From: CAZDVK01 sp964508915
Lineage (GTDB): Bacteria; Pseudomonadota; Alphaproteobacteria; Paracaedibacterales; CAIULA01
NCBI GenBank assembly: GCA_964508915.1
Contig: CAZDVK010000014.1
Coordinates: 1 to 38,037 of the forward strand
Direction of reading: 5' to 3'
DNA: 38,037 bases
Shown: positions 1 through 7,660 of the stretch, one piece after another
Layout of the letters: every line of letters begins with the position of its first letter
How positions within the stretch are numbered: position 1 is the first letter of the stretch
Notes under the pieces: model-generated
Seen by the model: the letters and a program-made list of their open reading frames with translations, nothing else
What the model was told of the DNA's origin: nothing
Databases searched by the model: none
Made by a program: the position numbers and the translations under genes

Positions 1-42
1 CGTACAGTTGGTGCCGGTGTGGTAGCACAAATCGTAAAATAA
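1..42 (+). CDS. tuf: Elongation factor Tu, C-terminal end (partial)
   Basis: The first 13 codons read RTVGAGVVAQIVK followed by TAA. This is the characteristic C-terminus of EF-Tu, the GTPase that delivers aminoacyl-tRNA to the ribosome. The rest of the gene lies upstream of the window. A strong intrinsic terminator follows at once, so this copy is the last gene of its transcript. It is not followed by rpsJ, which suggests the copy that lies outside the S10 operon. The assignment rests on a short but very conserved tail. Confidence 0.85.
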   Translation, partial: RTVGAGVVAQIVK

Positions 43-67
43 CAAAGGGAGACGGTTCCTTGTTTTT

Positions 68-93
68 AAGGCGCCTTTTGGGCGCCTTTTTTA
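68..93 (+). terminator. Intrinsic terminator of tuf
   Basis: A perfect 8-bp stem AAGGCGCC (68-75) / GGCGCCTT (81-88) has a 5-nt loop and runs straight into a T tract (87-92). It lies 25 nt after the tuf stop. It is the strongest terminator in the window. Confidence 0.92.
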
Positions 94-136
94 TTCCCAT
101 CAAAGTCTTTACAATAAAGCTTGTGATGGAGGTTTT

Positions 137-1222
137 ATGCGCTATTTATTTTTAATTTTTAAAATTTTTCTTTTGATTGAGGGGGCAGCCCCTTGCTTTT
201 CAACAGTATGCGAACAACCGAATGGAACCCTTCAGGTTATTACAATTCATGGGTCTACCAATGTAACAGAACCCGTTTTGATTCAATTAATTCAATCGCC
301 TGCTTTTCAGCGCCTGAAAAAAATTCGTCAATATGGTATTTTTGATTATATCCAACCACCTAAAATTCCTTACAGTCGCTATGAACATTCTTTAGGGGTT
401 TTCTTTATTCTGCGTGAAAAAGGTGTGTCCCTTGTTGAACAAATTGCAGGGCTTTTGCACGATGTTTCGCATACAGTTTTTTCCCATTCTTTAGACCCTT
501 TGTTTATGGGGGGGTATATTCAGGGCGCATACCAAGATGTGATTCAAGAAAAATTTATGGAACAGTACGGTATTAAAGAAATTTTAGAAAGATTTGGCTT
601 TTCCATTGCAGATGTATCTTTAAAGAAAAATATATTCTTAGCTTTGGATCAAGAATTGCCCGATATGTGTGCAGACCGCATAGAATATAATTTGTACGCG
701 GGTCATAAAGACGATCAGATCACGCCTGTGGATCACATTGCCATTCTTCGGGATTTACAGTTTGATGGACAGAAATGGTATTTTACAAATCCTGATGTGG
801 CCAAAAAATTCGCGGTCATTTCCTTGTGGCAAACGTTGAATTGTTGGGGAAGTGTGCAGTCTATGCTAACGGGCCAATGGGTTGGTGACGTATTGTTAAG
901 GGCATTTGATTTAAAGTTGGTTAACCTGGAAGATGTTCACTTTCGGTTGGGTGATGATGATTTGTGGAAACGTCTTCACCAAAGTAGTGATGCGGATATT
1001 CAAAAAGGCCTTCAAAAAATTATGGCTGTTAACAGGATTTATCGTCTAGACGAAAAAGGCCCTGTTCATTTGAGGGGAAAATTCCGTGGTATTGACCCAC
1101 TTGTTAAAACAGAAGGTAGATTTAAACGTCTAACCGAAATTGACCCAGAATTTGCAAAATTATATTTTGAAACGAAAAAAGCTGCCGAACAGGGGTGGCA
1201 CGTTTTTTTGACGTACCCTTAA
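137..1222 (+). CDS. HD-domain phosphohydrolase (COG1078/SAMHD1-like) with N-terminal signal peptide
   Basis: 361 aa. After the N-terminus the protein follows the COG1078/dNTPase-type HD family: an 'IHG' element near residue 37, 'SPAFQRLKKIRQ' (54-65), 'RYEHSLGV' with H84, 'LLHDVSHTVFSH' with H108-D109, H112 and H117, and 'CADRIEY' with D180. These are the expected metal ligands (H, HD, D), so the fold looks catalytically intact. Known relatives hydrolyse dNTPs or other phosphate esters; the substrate here is unknown. Residues 1 to about 25 are a hydrophobic signal-peptide-like segment, which is unusual because relatives are cytosolic. GGAGG at 128-132 lies 4 nt before the ATG and there is no other start nearby, so the leader really is part of the protein. 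It stands alone between the tuf terminator and rpmH. Function beyond 'HD hydrolase' is inference. Confidence 0.8.
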   Translation: MRYLFLIFKIFLLIEGAAPCFSTVCEQPNGTLQVITIHGSTNVTEPVLIQLIQSPAFQRLKKIRQYGIFDYIQPPKIPYSRYEHSLGVFFILREKGVSLVEQIAGLLHDVSHTVFSHSLDPLFMGGYIQGAYQDVIQEKFMEQYGIKEILERFGFSIADVSLKKNIFLALDQELPDMCADRIEYNLYAGHKDDQITPVDHIAILRDLQFDGQKWYFTNPDVAKKFAVISLWQTLNCWGSVQSMLTGQWVGDVLLRAFDLKLVNLEDVHFRLGDDDLWKRLHQSSDADIQKGLQKIMAVNRIYRLDEKGPVHLRGKFRGIDPLVKTEGRFKRLTEIDPEFAKLYFETKKAAEQGWHVFLTYP

Positions 1223-1337
1223 TTTTGCACTGCTTTTTTTGAAGATTAGATATGCACTTTTTTATTTTCAAGACCATATTATTTTGTTATGTTTGTTCTA
1301 ATTTTCCCCCTAACTTATTCAACAAAGGGTAAGAACC

Positions 1338-1472
1338 ATGAAAAGAACATATCAACCGAGCGTGCTTGTTAGAAAACGTCGTCACGGATTTCGGGCTAGA
1401 ATGGCAACTGTTGGCGGCCGTAGAGTGATAGCTGCACGCAGATCAAAAGGACGTAAGCGTTTATCAGCCTAA
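1338..1472 (+). CDS. rpmH: 50S ribosomal protein L34
   Basis: A 44-codon ORF starts MKRTYQPSVLVRKRRHGF and ends KGRKRLSA. It is the canonical very basic L34, complete and of the usual length. L34 is a structural protein of the large ribosomal subunit. It has an AAGGGTAAG Shine-Dalgarno region just upstream and lies 13 nt before rnpA, the near-universal rpmH-rnpA pairing. No dnaA lies next to it, as is common in Alphaproteobacteria, where this cluster is away from the origin. Confidence 0.97.
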   Translation: MKRTYQPSVLVRKRRHGFRARMATVGGRRVIAARRSKGRKRLSA

Positions 1473-1485
1473 GTTTTGCCGTCCT

Positions 1486-1869
1486 ATGGCATTTCAAGTA
1501 CTTAAAAAAAGGGCTGGTTTTACACGAATCGCTCAAAGCCGTGTTTATGCACGGCTTTCTTCTGTCATCGTTCAAGGTGATGTATCTGAAGCCCCCCATG
1601 TTGGCTATACAGCCAGTCGTCGTGTAGGTTCTGCTGTTCGCAGAAACCGTGCTAAGCGGCGACTTAGGGCGGCTGTTTTAGACTTATTCCGTGCAAAATT
1701 ATTAATGCCGTCTGATTTTGATTTTGTTTTTATTGCAACTTCTGCAACGCCAGATATTGAATTCCCAATTCTAAAAGACCATATATTAAGTGGGGTTCAA
1801 AAATGTACTCGGTTGTTGGAAGGTAGACTTCCACAAATTCAAACCATCGAAGGAGATTTGTCCGCATGA
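1486..1869 (+). CDS. rnpA: Ribonuclease P protein component
   Basis: 127 aa. This is the protein subunit of RNase P, which helps the catalytic RNA remove 5' leaders from pre-tRNAs. It has the family signature 'RVGSAVRRNRAKRRLRAA' at about residues 46-63, including the RNR box near 53-55, and an N-terminal 'LKKRAGFTRI' that matches the substrate-binding region. Length is normal. The start follows rpmH by 13 nt, and the stop overlaps the yidD start by 4 nt (ATGA), which implies translational coupling. The rnpB RNA gene is not in this window. Confidence 0.95.
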   Translation: MAFQVLKKRAGFTRIAQSRVYARLSSVIVQGDVSEAPHVGYTASRRVGSAVRRNRAKRRLRAAVLDLFRAKLLMPSDFDFVFIATSATPDIEFPILKDHILSGVQKCTRLLEGRLPQIQTIEGDLSA

Positions 1870-2168
1870 AGTGGTTCGTTATTTTTTTGATTCATTCTTA
1901 TCGTTGGCTTATATCACCTTTTACGCCACCAAGTTGTCGTTTTGAACCAACATGTTCCCGCTATGCTATTAACTGTATCGAAATCCATGGTCTTGCTAAA
2001 GGATTGTGGCTAACAATAAAGCGTTTACTTCGCTGCCACCCTTACAGTAAGCTGCCTCATCAGGCTGAAAAAATAAAAAATCAAATTGAAAGTTCATGGA
2101 ATTACCCAACCCCCAAAAAACAACCAATTGCCAATAAAGTTCACCGCAATCAATCTCATCAACATTAG
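1866..2168 (+). CDS. yidD: Membrane protein insertion efficiency factor YidD
   Basis: 100 aa. It has the YidD/haemolytic-family core: 'YRWLISPF' near residues 12-19, the Cys motif 'CRFEPTCSRYA' (24-34), and 'RCHPYS' near residue 56. YidD is a small membrane-associated protein that helps YidC insert proteins into the inner membrane. It overlaps rnpA by 4 nt and is followed 21 nt later by yidC. The tail after about residue 70 is polar (Lys, Asn, Gln, His) and not conserved in the family, as is common. Confidence 0.93.
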   Translation: MKWFVIFLIHSYRWLISPFTPPSCRFEPTCSRYAINCIEIHGLAKGLWLTIKRLLRCHPYSKLPHQAEKIKNQIESSWNYPTPKKQPIANKVHRNQSHQH

Positions 2169-2189
2169 TTAGTCTTTAGGTTTTTATTC

Positions 2190-3860
2190 ATGTCAGAGTC
2201 AAAGAATCTTTTCCTTGCCGTTATTTTGTCAATCGCCGTTTTGTTCGGTTTTAATTATTTTTATGAACGGCCCAAATTAGCCGAAATTCAAAGCCAGTCG
2301 TCTGTTCAGGCGCCGTCAGTCCATACAGCTGCGCCGGCTATTGATCCAACAAAATTGGCGCCTAGAAAAGAAGTTCTTGACCGTGTAGGGCGTATTGCCA
2401 TTGAAACACCCAAATTAAAGGGAAGTATCAATTTGCAAAATTGCCGCTTTGATGATTTAACCCTGCTAAATTATAAAGAAAGCACAGATGCTAATAGCCC
2501 CCCCATAACGTTACTAACACCTGAGGGGGCAGAAGGCGCTTATTTTATTGATACAGGTTGGCTAGATAGTCAGGCCAATTTGACTGAAAAGGGTATGTGG
2601 CAGGCTAAAAATTTGAATCAGGCTTTAACACCCCAAACGCCAATTACACTTTATTTTGACCAAGGTTCTATTCACATAGAGCGAACAATTTCTGTGGATG
2701 ATAATTATCTTTTTACCATTACAGATACAGTCGTTAACCAAGGAACAGCACAGCAAGTCATTCGTCCCTACGGTCGTGTGAGCCACCTAGATAAGCCAAA
2801 AACACATGGGTTTTATGTGTTGCACGAAGGCGCTGTTGGGGTTGTGGATGGTAAGTTGAAAGAATTTTCCTATGGTGATTTGGAAAGTGAAAAGTCTATT
2901 AACCAAACAGCCACAGGCGGTTGGGTTGGGTTTACCGATAAATACTGGCTGGCAGCCTTGATCCCAGATCAAAAAACAGCCATTACAACGCGTTTTTCGG
3001 GTCATGAAAAAAACCATACTTATGCATCTGAAGTTTTAAGTGCCGATGTGACATTAGCCCCCCGTGGTTCTGTTCAATATACGCAGCATGTTTTTGCAGG
3101 CGCTAAGGTTTTGGGCATTTTAGACCAATATGAAGAAAAATTAGGCGTTGCGAAATTTGACCTAGCCGTAGATTTTGGCTGGTTTTATTTCGTAACTAAA
3201 CCTTTATTTTATGTACTTGAATTCTTAAGCCAAGTGTTGGGTAACTTAGGGGTTGCTATTCTTGTTTTAACAGTCTTAGTTAAGGCCTTTTTGTACCCAC
3301 TTGCTAATAAATCTTTCAAATCAATGGCTAGAATGAAAGTGTTACAGCCAGAAATGGAAAGAATTAAGCAGCGCTATGGCCATGATAAAATTAAAATGAA
3401 TCAGGAATTGATGGCTTTCTACCAAAAGCAAAAAATCAACCCGGCATCGGGCTGTTTGCCAATGCTTGTACAGACGCCTATTCTGTTTTGTTTGTATAAA
3501 GTGTTTTTTGTCACCATTGAACTGCGTCATGCTCCATTTTTTGGGTGGATTCATGATTTATCGGCACCAGACCCAACCAGCATATTCAATTTGTTTGGTT
3601 TGCTACCGTTTACGCCACCTTCATTTCTTATGATTGGCGCTTTGCCCTTGTTTATGGGGGCTACGATGGTGTGGCAGCAACGCATGAACCCGCAACCGAC
3701 AGATCCTGCCCAGGCTAAAGTGATGATGATTATGCCAATTATGTTTACGTTTTTGTTTGCATCATTTCCTGCAGGCCTTGTTTTATATTGGGCTTGGGGC
3801 AACCTGTTGAATATGGCGCAGCAGTGGTACATTACCTACCAGAACACACCTAAAAAATGA
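2190..3860 (+). CDS. yidC: Membrane protein insertase YidC
   Basis: 556 aa, the full-length gram-negative form. An N-terminal transmembrane anchor (about 7-24) is followed by a Pro/Ala-rich linker, a large periplasmic beta domain (about 70-330), and the conserved YidC/Oxa1 core. The core has 'LGVAILVLTVLVKAFLYPL', the cytoplasmic loop 'MARMKVLQPEMERIKQRYG', 'NPASGCLPMLVQTPILF', and later membrane helices up to 'ASFPAGLVLYWAWGNLLNMAQQW'. It inserts inner-membrane proteins alone or with SecYEG. It lies in the rpmH-rnpA-yidD-yidC-engB operon and overlaps engB by 4 nt (ATGA). SecD, SecF and YajC, its partners in the holo-translocon, are encoded later in this window. Confidence 0.97.
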   Translation: MSESKNLFLAVILSIAVLFGFNYFYERPKLAEIQSQSSVQAPSVHTAAPAIDPTKLAPRKEVLDRVGRIAIETPKLKGSINLQNCRFDDLTLLNYKESTDANSPPITLLTPEGAEGAYFIDTGWLDSQANLTEKGMWQAKNLNQALTPQTPITLYFDQGSIHIERTISVDDNYLFTITDTVVNQGTAQQVIRPYGRVSHLDKPKTHGFYVLHEGAVGVVDGKLKEFSYGDLESEKSINQTATGGWVGFTDKYWLAALIPDQKTAITTRFSGHEKNHTYASEVLSADVTLAPRGSVQYTQHVFAGAKVLGILDQYEEKLGVAKFDLAVDFGWFYFVTKPLFYVLEFLSQVLGNLGVAILVLTVLVKAFLYPLANKSFKSMARMKVLQPEMERIKQRYGHDKIKMNQELMAFYQKQKINPASGCLPMLVQTPILFCLYKVFFVTIELRHAPFFGWIHDLSAPDPTSIFNLFGLLPFTPPSFLMIGALPLFMGATMVWQQRMNPQPTDPAQAKVMMIMPIMFTFLFASFPAGLVLYWAWGNLLNMAQQWYITYQNTPKK

Positions 3861-4474
3861 CGCAACCTATAGACCCACATTATTTATTTACACAGCCGTG
3901 CCAGTTTTTAAAAAGCGTTCCAACGGTTGAAGATCTGCCGGAGTTTTCTTTGCCTGAAATTGCTTTTGCGGGCCGGTCTAATGTGGGGAAATCCAGCCTT
4001 ATCAACGCACTGATGAATCAGAAAACGTTGGCGCGCACATCGAATACGCCGGGGCGGACTCAGTTTTTAAATTTTTTTGAACTCAAAGATCACCTCATTT
4101 TGGTAGATATGCCAGGCTATGGATATGCAGAGGCCCCCAAAAAATTAGTGCAACAGTGGCAAGGTTTGATTAAGTATTATTTAAAGGCACGCCCCACACT
4201 TCAGCGTACTTATTTACTGATTGATAGCCGCCATGGGCTTAAGCCTAATGATCTGGAAATGATGGAAATGCTAGATAAAGCGGCGGCATCTTACCAAATT
4301 GTGCTGACGAAAATTGATAAAATTTCTGCTGCTTCTTTAGAGAATCTTGAAAAAACTGTCACACAAGCTTTAACCAAACACCCAGCTGCCCACCCGCATG
4401 TTATTGCCACCAGTTCTGAAAAAAAAATAGGACTAGACATTTTAAAGTCTGAAATCACAGCTTTCGCTGTTTAA
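3857..4474 (+). CDS. engB: Ribosome biogenesis GTP-binding protein EngB (YsxC/YihA)
   Basis: 205 aa TrmE-Era-EngA-EngB-Septin class GTPase. Motifs are G1 'GRSNVGKSS' (39-47), G2 'RTSNTPGRTQ', G3 'DMPGYGYA', G4 'TKID' and G5 'SSEKK'. It assists late assembly of the large ribosomal subunit. Translation is probably coupled to yidC through the 4-nt overlap. It is the last gene of the operon; an 85-nt gap with a flagellar-type promoter follows. Confidence 0.96.
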   Translation: MTQPIDPHYLFTQPCQFLKSVPTVEDLPEFSLPEIAFAGRSNVGKSSLINALMNQKTLARTSNTPGRTQFLNFFELKDHLILVDMPGYGYAEAPKKLVQQWQGLIKYYLKARPTLQRTYLLIDSRHGLKPNDLEMMEMLDKAAASYQIVLTKIDKISAASLENLEKTVTQALTKHPAAHPHVIATSSEKKIGLDILKSEITAFAV

Positions 4475-4515
4475 AAAAACCTTAAAAATTCTATAAATCT
4501 GCCTTCATGATCACT

Positions 4516-4531
4516 TGGCACATTTGATGCA
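4516..4531 (+). promoter_or_regulatory. Putative sigma-54 (-24/-12) promoter of the flgFGAH operon
   Basis: The sequence TGGCACATTTGATGCA matches the sigma-54 consensus TGGCACRNNNNTTGCW at every defined position except one (A for the first T of the -12 element). The spacing between GG and GC is exact. It lies in the engB-flgF gap, 38 nt before the in-frame ATG of flgF. Sigma-54 with an FlbD-type activator is the known control of rod and hook operons in Caulobacter. Predicted transcription start is near 4542. Confidence 0.65.
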
Positions 4532-4559
4532 TAAACTGTGTTAAGAGCAATCAGTTTTT

Positions 4560-5327
4560 GTGATTAACATGGCAGAAGTTCAAAGTAAAAAAGCTGTATC
4601 CATTGAAAAACCCCAAGCCGTTATGTTGGCCATGCAGGAAACACAATGGGCACGTTTGGCAACAGCAGCCAATAACTTAGCCAATGCATCAACGCATGGC
4701 TTTAAGTCTCATATTATGAAAATTGAAGAAGTAAAACAAAAATCCCGTGACGGGAAAATGATTTCTTTTGTTAAAACAGCCGGTGTTGTACGCGATTCGT
4801 CGTCGGGCGGTATTAACCGAACCGGAAACCCCTTGGATGTGGCATTAATTGGCCCGGGTTATCTTATGATAAAGACACCCAATGGTACTACGCGTTATAC
4901 GCGAAATGGTCAATTTATTGTCAATACAGAAGGCCAGTTGGTTATGGCATCAACCCAATACCCTGTAATGGGCGAAAGTGGTTCTGAAATATCTATTCCA
5001 GTGGGGGCGGGGAAAGTTTCAATCAGCCAAGATGGCGTTGTGAGTGCTAATGGGCAAATTCTTGGGAAACTGGCTGTTGTCGCCTTTGATCACGACGAGG
5101 CTGTGTTTAATGAGGGGTTGAACTTGTATAAAACCGAGGAGGAGGCAAAGCCTGCCACTGGTTTTTCCCTTATTCAAGGGGCCCTAGAGGAATCAAACGT
5201 TTCCCCCATGGTTGAAAGTATTAACTTAATGGAAATTTTACGAGCCTTTGAAAGCGCCCAAAAAATTATTGATGAATATGATCAACTTCAACGCAAAGCA
5301 ATTAACGCATCACCAAGGAACGTATAA
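4560..5327 (+). CDS. flgF: Flagellar proximal rod protein FlgF
   Basis: 255 aa from a GTG at 4560; an ATG nine bases later (4569) is an equally good start and would give 252 aa. No strong Shine-Dalgarno decides it; AAGAG at 4543-4547 is the only candidate. The N-terminus has the rod/hook motif 'LATAANNLANASTHGFKS', the middle has 'GPGYLMIKTPNGTTRYTRNGQF', and the C-terminus 'LEESNVSPMVESINLMEILRAFE' is typical of FlgF/FlgG, forming coiled coils with the N-terminus in the rod. FlgF joins the proximal rod to FlgG. It is the first gene of the flagellar operon and its stop shares one base with the flgG start. Confidence 0.92.
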   Translation: MINMAEVQSKKAVSIEKPQAVMLAMQETQWARLATAANNLANASTHGFKSHIMKIEEVKQKSRDGKMISFVKTAGVVRDSSSGGINRTGNPLDVALIGPGYLMIKTPNGTTRYTRNGQFIVNTEGQLVMASTQYPVMGESGSEISIPVGAGKVSISQDGVVSANGQILGKLAVVAFDHDEAVFNEGLNLYKTEEEAKPATGFSLIQGALEESNVSPMVESINLMEILRAFESAQKIIDEYDQLQRKAINASPRNV

Positions 5328-6127
5328 TGTCTGTTATTCGTGCATTTCATATTAGCCGGACGGGTCTTCAACTTCAGGAAATGAATTTATCTGTTAAGGC
5401 CCAAAACATTGCCTCTCAAGGTGTTGACGGATACAAAAAGCAATATCTTGTTGCTAGTGATCTTCCCTATCAAGACCAAGGTGGCGTTGGTTCTGCCACA
5501 TCATCATCGGGTACTGTATCACCCACAGGTTTACAGCTGGGGTTGGGTGTTCAGCCGGGGGCTATTTATAGAATTTTTACAGAAGGTGACCCTATTAATA
5601 CAGGAAACTCCCTGGATGTAATGATCGAAGGGGATGGTTTTTTTGAAGTTCTATTGCCTGATGGAACAACGGCGTATACCCGTGTGGGGGCTTTTCAGCT
5701 AAGTGCCAATAACACCCTTGTCATGCCACGGACAGGTTACACAATAGCGCCCGGAATAACCCTGCCAACGAATACGATGGCTGTATCTATCAATGATTTT
5801 GGCCAAGTTTATGTTCAAATTCGTGGACAAACCCAGGAACAGCTAGTAGGCCAACTTCAAATGGCAACTTTTTTTAACCCGGCTGGTCTTCGTGCCATTG
5901 GCGATAGCATGTTTCAAGAAACCACGGCTTCTGGAACAGCAGATACAGGAACACCGGGTACAAACCGCCGTGGCACTGTCAAGCAAGGCTGGCGGGAAGG
6001 GTCAAACGTGAATGCTGTTGAAGAAGTAACGGATTTGATTCGAATTGAAAAAATTTATGACATGTTAACCAAAGTTTTAAAAACAGGTGATGCCATGATG
6101 GATGCCACCACAAAAGTAGGTAGATAA
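5327..6127 (+). CDS. flgG: Flagellar distal rod protein FlgG
   Basis: 266 aa, the usual FlgG length. It starts MSVIRAFHISRTGLQLQEMNLSV-type sequence with the rod motif 'AQNIASQGVDGYKK' (about 26-39), followed by 'IEGDGFFEVLLPDGTTAYTRVGAF'. It ends with 'REGSNVNAVEEVTDLIRIEKIYDMLTKVLKTGDAMM', the FlgG C-terminal helix. It builds the distal rod that passes through the P and L rings. It is encoded directly after flgF (TAATG junction) and 3 nt before flgA. Confidence 0.95.
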   Translation: MSVIRAFHISRTGLQLQEMNLSVKAQNIASQGVDGYKKQYLVASDLPYQDQGGVGSATSSSGTVSPTGLQLGLGVQPGAIYRIFTEGDPINTGNSLDVMIEGDGFFEVLLPDGTTAYTRVGAFQLSANNTLVMPRTGYTIAPGITLPTNTMAVSINDFGQVYVQIRGQTQEQLVGQLQMATFFNPAGLRAIGDSMFQETTASGTADTGTPGTNRRGTVKQGWREGSNVNAVEEVTDLIRIEKIYDMLTKVLKTGDAMMDATTKVGR

Positions 6128-6130
6128 ATC

Positions 6131-6826
6131 ATGCTGAAAGTTCTTTTTTTTCTTATATCTTTTTTTGTGGAGTGTGACGCAGCTCCGACCTTAAAGGATT
6201 TAATTGTGGAGTCCCTTAAAGGGGATATTTCCCAAAAAATTACAGCTACGGATTTTGATGTGGTTTTATCTAATTGGTCAGTTTTATGGGAACCAAAAGA
6301 TTTTACATCAGACCCAGAACCCCATAAAAAGCTTAGGCTAGATGGGTTGAACATTGAAGATAATCAGCGGCGATTTACCGTAGATTTTAAATGGAGCGAC
6401 TTTGCCTCTAAAAAAATTTATGGAACTATTGAATGGCTTGTGTCTGTTCCTGTTTTAAAAACACCCATTATGCCTGGAACAATTATTCAGGAAACAGATA
6501 TTGCTTGGCAAAAATATAAAGCGGACCGTTTAACATCGAATATGCTGACAAAAATAAGCGATTTGGTGGGAAAAACATCGAATGGTCAAGCTTTAAAGGT
6601 TGGCGTTCCTTTACACAGTACAGATGTGATGGCACCTATTTTAGTGAAAAGAGGGGCCCACGTACAAATTACTTATAAAAGTCCATCTTTAGTGATTTCA
6701 TCGGTGGCTGTGGCAAAAAATCAGGGAAGTTTGGGCGAAGTAATTACGTTAGAAACATCTCAGAATAAATCTATTCAAGCTAAGATTGTGGGCCCAAATC
6801 AGGCGGAGGTTCAACGAGGGCTATGA
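6131..6826 (+). CDS. flgA: P-ring assembly chaperone FlgA
   Basis: 231 aa. It has an N-terminal signal peptide (about 1-18, ending VECDAAP) and a C-terminal SAF/FlgA domain: 'PVLKTPIMPGTIIQETDIAWQK' (about 100-121), 'LVGKTSNGQALKVGVPLHSTDV', then 'VKRGAHVQITYKSPSL' and 'IVGPNQAEV'. FlgA acts in the periplasm to help FlgI polymerise around the rod. flgI is not in this window. The stop overlaps the flgH start by 4 nt. The N-terminal half is poorly conserved, as in the family. Confidence 0.85.
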   Translation: MLKVLFFLISFFVECDAAPTLKDLIVESLKGDISQKITATDFDVVLSNWSVLWEPKDFTSDPEPHKKLRLDGLNIEDNQRRFTVDFKWSDFASKKIYGTIEWLVSVPVLKTPIMPGTIIQETDIAWQKYKADRLTSNMLTKISDLVGKTSNGQALKVGVPLHSTDVMAPILVKRGAHVQITYKSPSLVISSVAVAKNQGSLGEVITLETSQNKSIQAKIVGPNQAEVQRGL

Positions 6827-7578
6827 ATTATACCAACGCAATTCTTTGTATTTTATTCTGTTTAAGTGGCTGCAGCAACGTGGTTGAAAAGGTTTCTAAT
6901 ATTGGCAAACCCCCTACCATGAGTGAAATTCAAAACCCAAAAGATTCAAGGGGTTACCAGTCAGTTACAATGCCGATGCCGGCACCAACGGAGGCTAAAA
7001 CCCGTTATAATTCTTTGTGGGAAGTTGGGTCGCGGGCTTTTTTCAAAGATCAGCGGGCAAATAAGGTGGGAGATATTGTCACAGTTATTGTGGATATTGA
7101 TCAGCAAGAATCTATTCAAATGACCCCGAATATTCAAAAAAAGACGATGGGAAGTACTGTTGTAAACAGTGCGCTTGGGTTTGAAAGTAAGGCTGAAAAA
7201 CTTTTCCCTAAAAAACAACATGATCCAGGTAGTAAAAACCCAAAATGGCTTGATTATAGCAGTAATCCACAGTTTAACGGCACCGCCTCTTACGATGTAC
7301 AGGATAAATTAAGCCTAAAAATTGCAGCAACAATTGTTCAAATTTTACCAAATGGGAATATGGTGATTCAAGGCCGCCAAGAAATGCGTTTGGTTAACGA
7401 AGTTCGTGAAGTTCAAATAAAAGGCATTATTCGCCCACAAGATGTTACGTCAACCAATACAATTGTCAGCGATAAAGTATCTGAAATGCGGCTTTCTTAT
7501 GCGGGGCGCGGTGAATTAACGGATGCTCAGGCCCGCCCATGGGGGCAGCAACTTATGGATGTGGTAATGCCTTTTTGA
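6823..7578 (+). CDS. flgH: Flagellar L-ring lipoprotein FlgH
   Basis: 251 aa. It has a lipoprotein signal with lipobox LSGC (Cys17), so it is anchored in the outer membrane. The FlgH core follows: 'NSLWEVGSRAFFKDQRANKVGDIVTV' (64-89), 'FNGTASYDVQDKLSLKIAATIVQILPNGNMVIQGRQEM' near 150-190, and 'IIRPQDVTSTNTI' with 'AYAGRGELTDA'-like 'LSYAGRGELTDA' near the end. It forms the L ring bushing in the outer membrane. It is the last gene of the flgFGAH operon and starts within the flgA stop. Confidence 0.94.
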   Translation: MNYTNAILCILFCLSGCSNVVEKVSNIGKPPTMSEIQNPKDSRGYQSVTMPMPAPTEAKTRYNSLWEVGSRAFFKDQRANKVGDIVTVIVDIDQQESIQMTPNIQKKTMGSTVVNSALGFESKAEKLFPKKQHDPGSKNPKWLDYSSNPQFNGTASYDVQDKLSLKIAATIVQILPNGNMVIQGRQEMRLVNEVREVQIKGIIRPQDVTSTNTIVSDKVSEMRLSYAGRGELTDAQARPWGQQLMDVVMPF

Positions 7579-7601
7579 ATCATTTGAAAAGATAGGAAAT
7601 T

Positions 7602-7643
7602 ATGCGACAATTCGAAAACATGTTACGATGGAAACATAAATAA
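7602..7643 (+). CDS. Possible 13-codon ORF ahead of phoH
   Basis: ATG at 7602 opens MRQFENMLRWKHK then TAA. AGGA (7594-7597) lies 4 nt before it, a usable Shine-Dalgarno. Its stop lies just before the GAGAGG ribosome site of phoH. It could be a translated leader or a chance ORF; no product is recognisable. Confidence 0.25.
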   Translation: MRQFENMLRWKHK

Positions 7644-7660
7644 GAGAGAGGTATTTGCAT

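Noticed and set aside
1197..1213. Sigma-54-like TGGCACG followed by a T run and GA
   Set aside because: Spacing to the -12 element is off by one and the GC pair is missing; it lies inside the end of the HD gene.
1338..1869. Replication origin near rpmH-rnpA
   Set aside because: No dnaA, no cluster of DnaA boxes and no AT-rich unwinding element were seen; the pairing alone is not evidence in Alphaproteobacteria.
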